Shown: piece by piece, positions 5,365-5,564 of the stretch
Numbering within the stretch: position 1 is the first letter of the stretch
Layout of the letters: every line of letters starts with the position of its first letter
DNA from: Rhizobiaceae bacterium
GTDB taxonomy: Bacteria; Pseudomonadota; Alphaproteobacteria; Rhizobiales; Rhizobiaceae
Direction: 5' to 3'
Length of the DNA: 5,564 nt
NCBI GenBank assembly: GCA_028865845.1
Contig: JAGWJK010000359.1
Location: 1 to 5,564, forward strand
Translations under genes and position numbers: made by a program
Notes under the pieces: model-generated
What the model was told of the DNA's origin: nothing
Databases searched by the model: none
The model's input: the letters and a program-made list of their open reading frames with translations, nothing else

Positions 5365-5553
5365 TCAGGCCCTCGGGGGTGCGGCCTTGTTGCCTGCATC
5401 AGCTTTGCCTTCGGCGATCCAGCGCGCCCCGAGTACCAGCGCGCCCATGCTGAAGTCCCGGCCATGGGCGGCGACCATTTCCTGAGACAGTCTGGCGATC
5501 CTTTCGAAGAAGGCATCCTTGCTCTTCTCCTCGCTGGAAAGTTCAACCTGCAT
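5365..5553 (-). CDS. Small hypothetical protein, 62 aa
   Basis: I do not recognise a family. The protein begins MQVELSSEEKSKDAFFERIA and is mostly predicted helix: a charged amphipathic first half (about 7-30), then a short hydrophobic stretch FSMGALVLGARWIAEG (34-49) too short and too polar to be a clear membrane segment, and a tail rich in Ala and Pro. There is no signal peptide and there are no cysteines. Support for a real gene is a strong GGAGG (5559-5563) five bases before the ATG, a plausible protein-like composition, and its position convergent with the RHH gene without overlap. Its own promoter lies beyond the right edge. Function unknown. Confidence 0.65.
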   Translation of the reverse strand: MQVELSSEEKSKDAFFERIARLSQEMVAAHGRDFSMGALVLGARWIAEGKADAGNKAAPPRA

Positions 5554-5558
5554 ATTAT

Positions 5559-5563
5559 CCTCC
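5559..5563 (-). promoter_or_regulatory. Ribosome binding site of the 62-aa gene
   Basis: The minus strand reads TGGAGG followed by ATAAT and the ATG. This is the main evidence that the short frame is translated. Confidence 0.6.
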
Positions 5564-5564
5564 A

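Noticed and set aside
5008..5553. RHH protein plus the 62-aa protein as a toxin-antitoxin pair
   Set aside because: The genes converge instead of forming an operon, and the RHH type is not the usual antitoxin class; neither protein resembles a known toxin.

Overview
The window is GC-rich, densely coded DNA. Gene families and layout (LysR regulator divergent from an SDR, AcoR-type activator divergent from a zinc alcohol dehydrogenase, RHH_4-type small protein) suggest an alphaproteobacterium, most likely of the Rhizobium/Agrobacterium/Brucella group. That placement is inferred from protein style and was not searched. I see no rRNA, tRNA, CRISPR array, insertion sequence or phage gene.

Layout. 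(1) Minus strand 1-664 is an SDR oxidoreductase, cut by the left window edge. (2) A 111-bp divergent spacer (665-775) holds a 7-bp inverted repeat and a perfect TATAAT facing the SDR. (3) Plus strand 776-1675 is a LysR-family regulator. (4) After a 94-bp convergent spacer, minus strand 1770-3635 encodes a 621-aa AcoR-like sigma54-dependent activator. (5) A 226-bp divergent spacer (3636-3861) carries, in order, a possible sigma70 promoter for the activator, a cluster of CTGTTC/GAACAG half-sites, an AT-rich stretch, and a well-matched -24/-12 sigma54 promoter pointing at the next gene. (6) Plus strand 3862-4914 is a 350-aa zinc-type NAD-dependent alcohol dehydrogenase. (7) A 93-bp spacer has two stem-loops, the first with a 13-bp stem. 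(8) Plus strand 5008-5304 is a 98-aa ribbon-helix-helix protein. (9) A hairpin-rich 60-bp convergent spacer leads to a 62-aa hypothetical protein on the minus strand (5365-5553).

How the parts fit. The clearest functional unit is 1770-4914. The AcoR-like protein has a signal-sensing N-terminus, an AAA+ domain and a Fis-type HTH. It probably binds the inverted repeats near 3703-3741 and drives sigma54-RNA polymerase at 3795-3810 to express the alcohol dehydrogenase when an alcohol, aldehyde or acetoin-like inducer is present. The SDR/LysR pair is a second, independent regulator-enzyme unit. No novel multi-gene system is evident. The points most worth a second look are three departures from family motifs: no Tyr in the SDR YxxxK position, GAFTNA instead of GAFTGA in the activator, and two of four structural-zinc cysteines replaced in the alcohol dehydrogenase. 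The well-defined sigma54 control region and the unusual hairpins also deserve attention.
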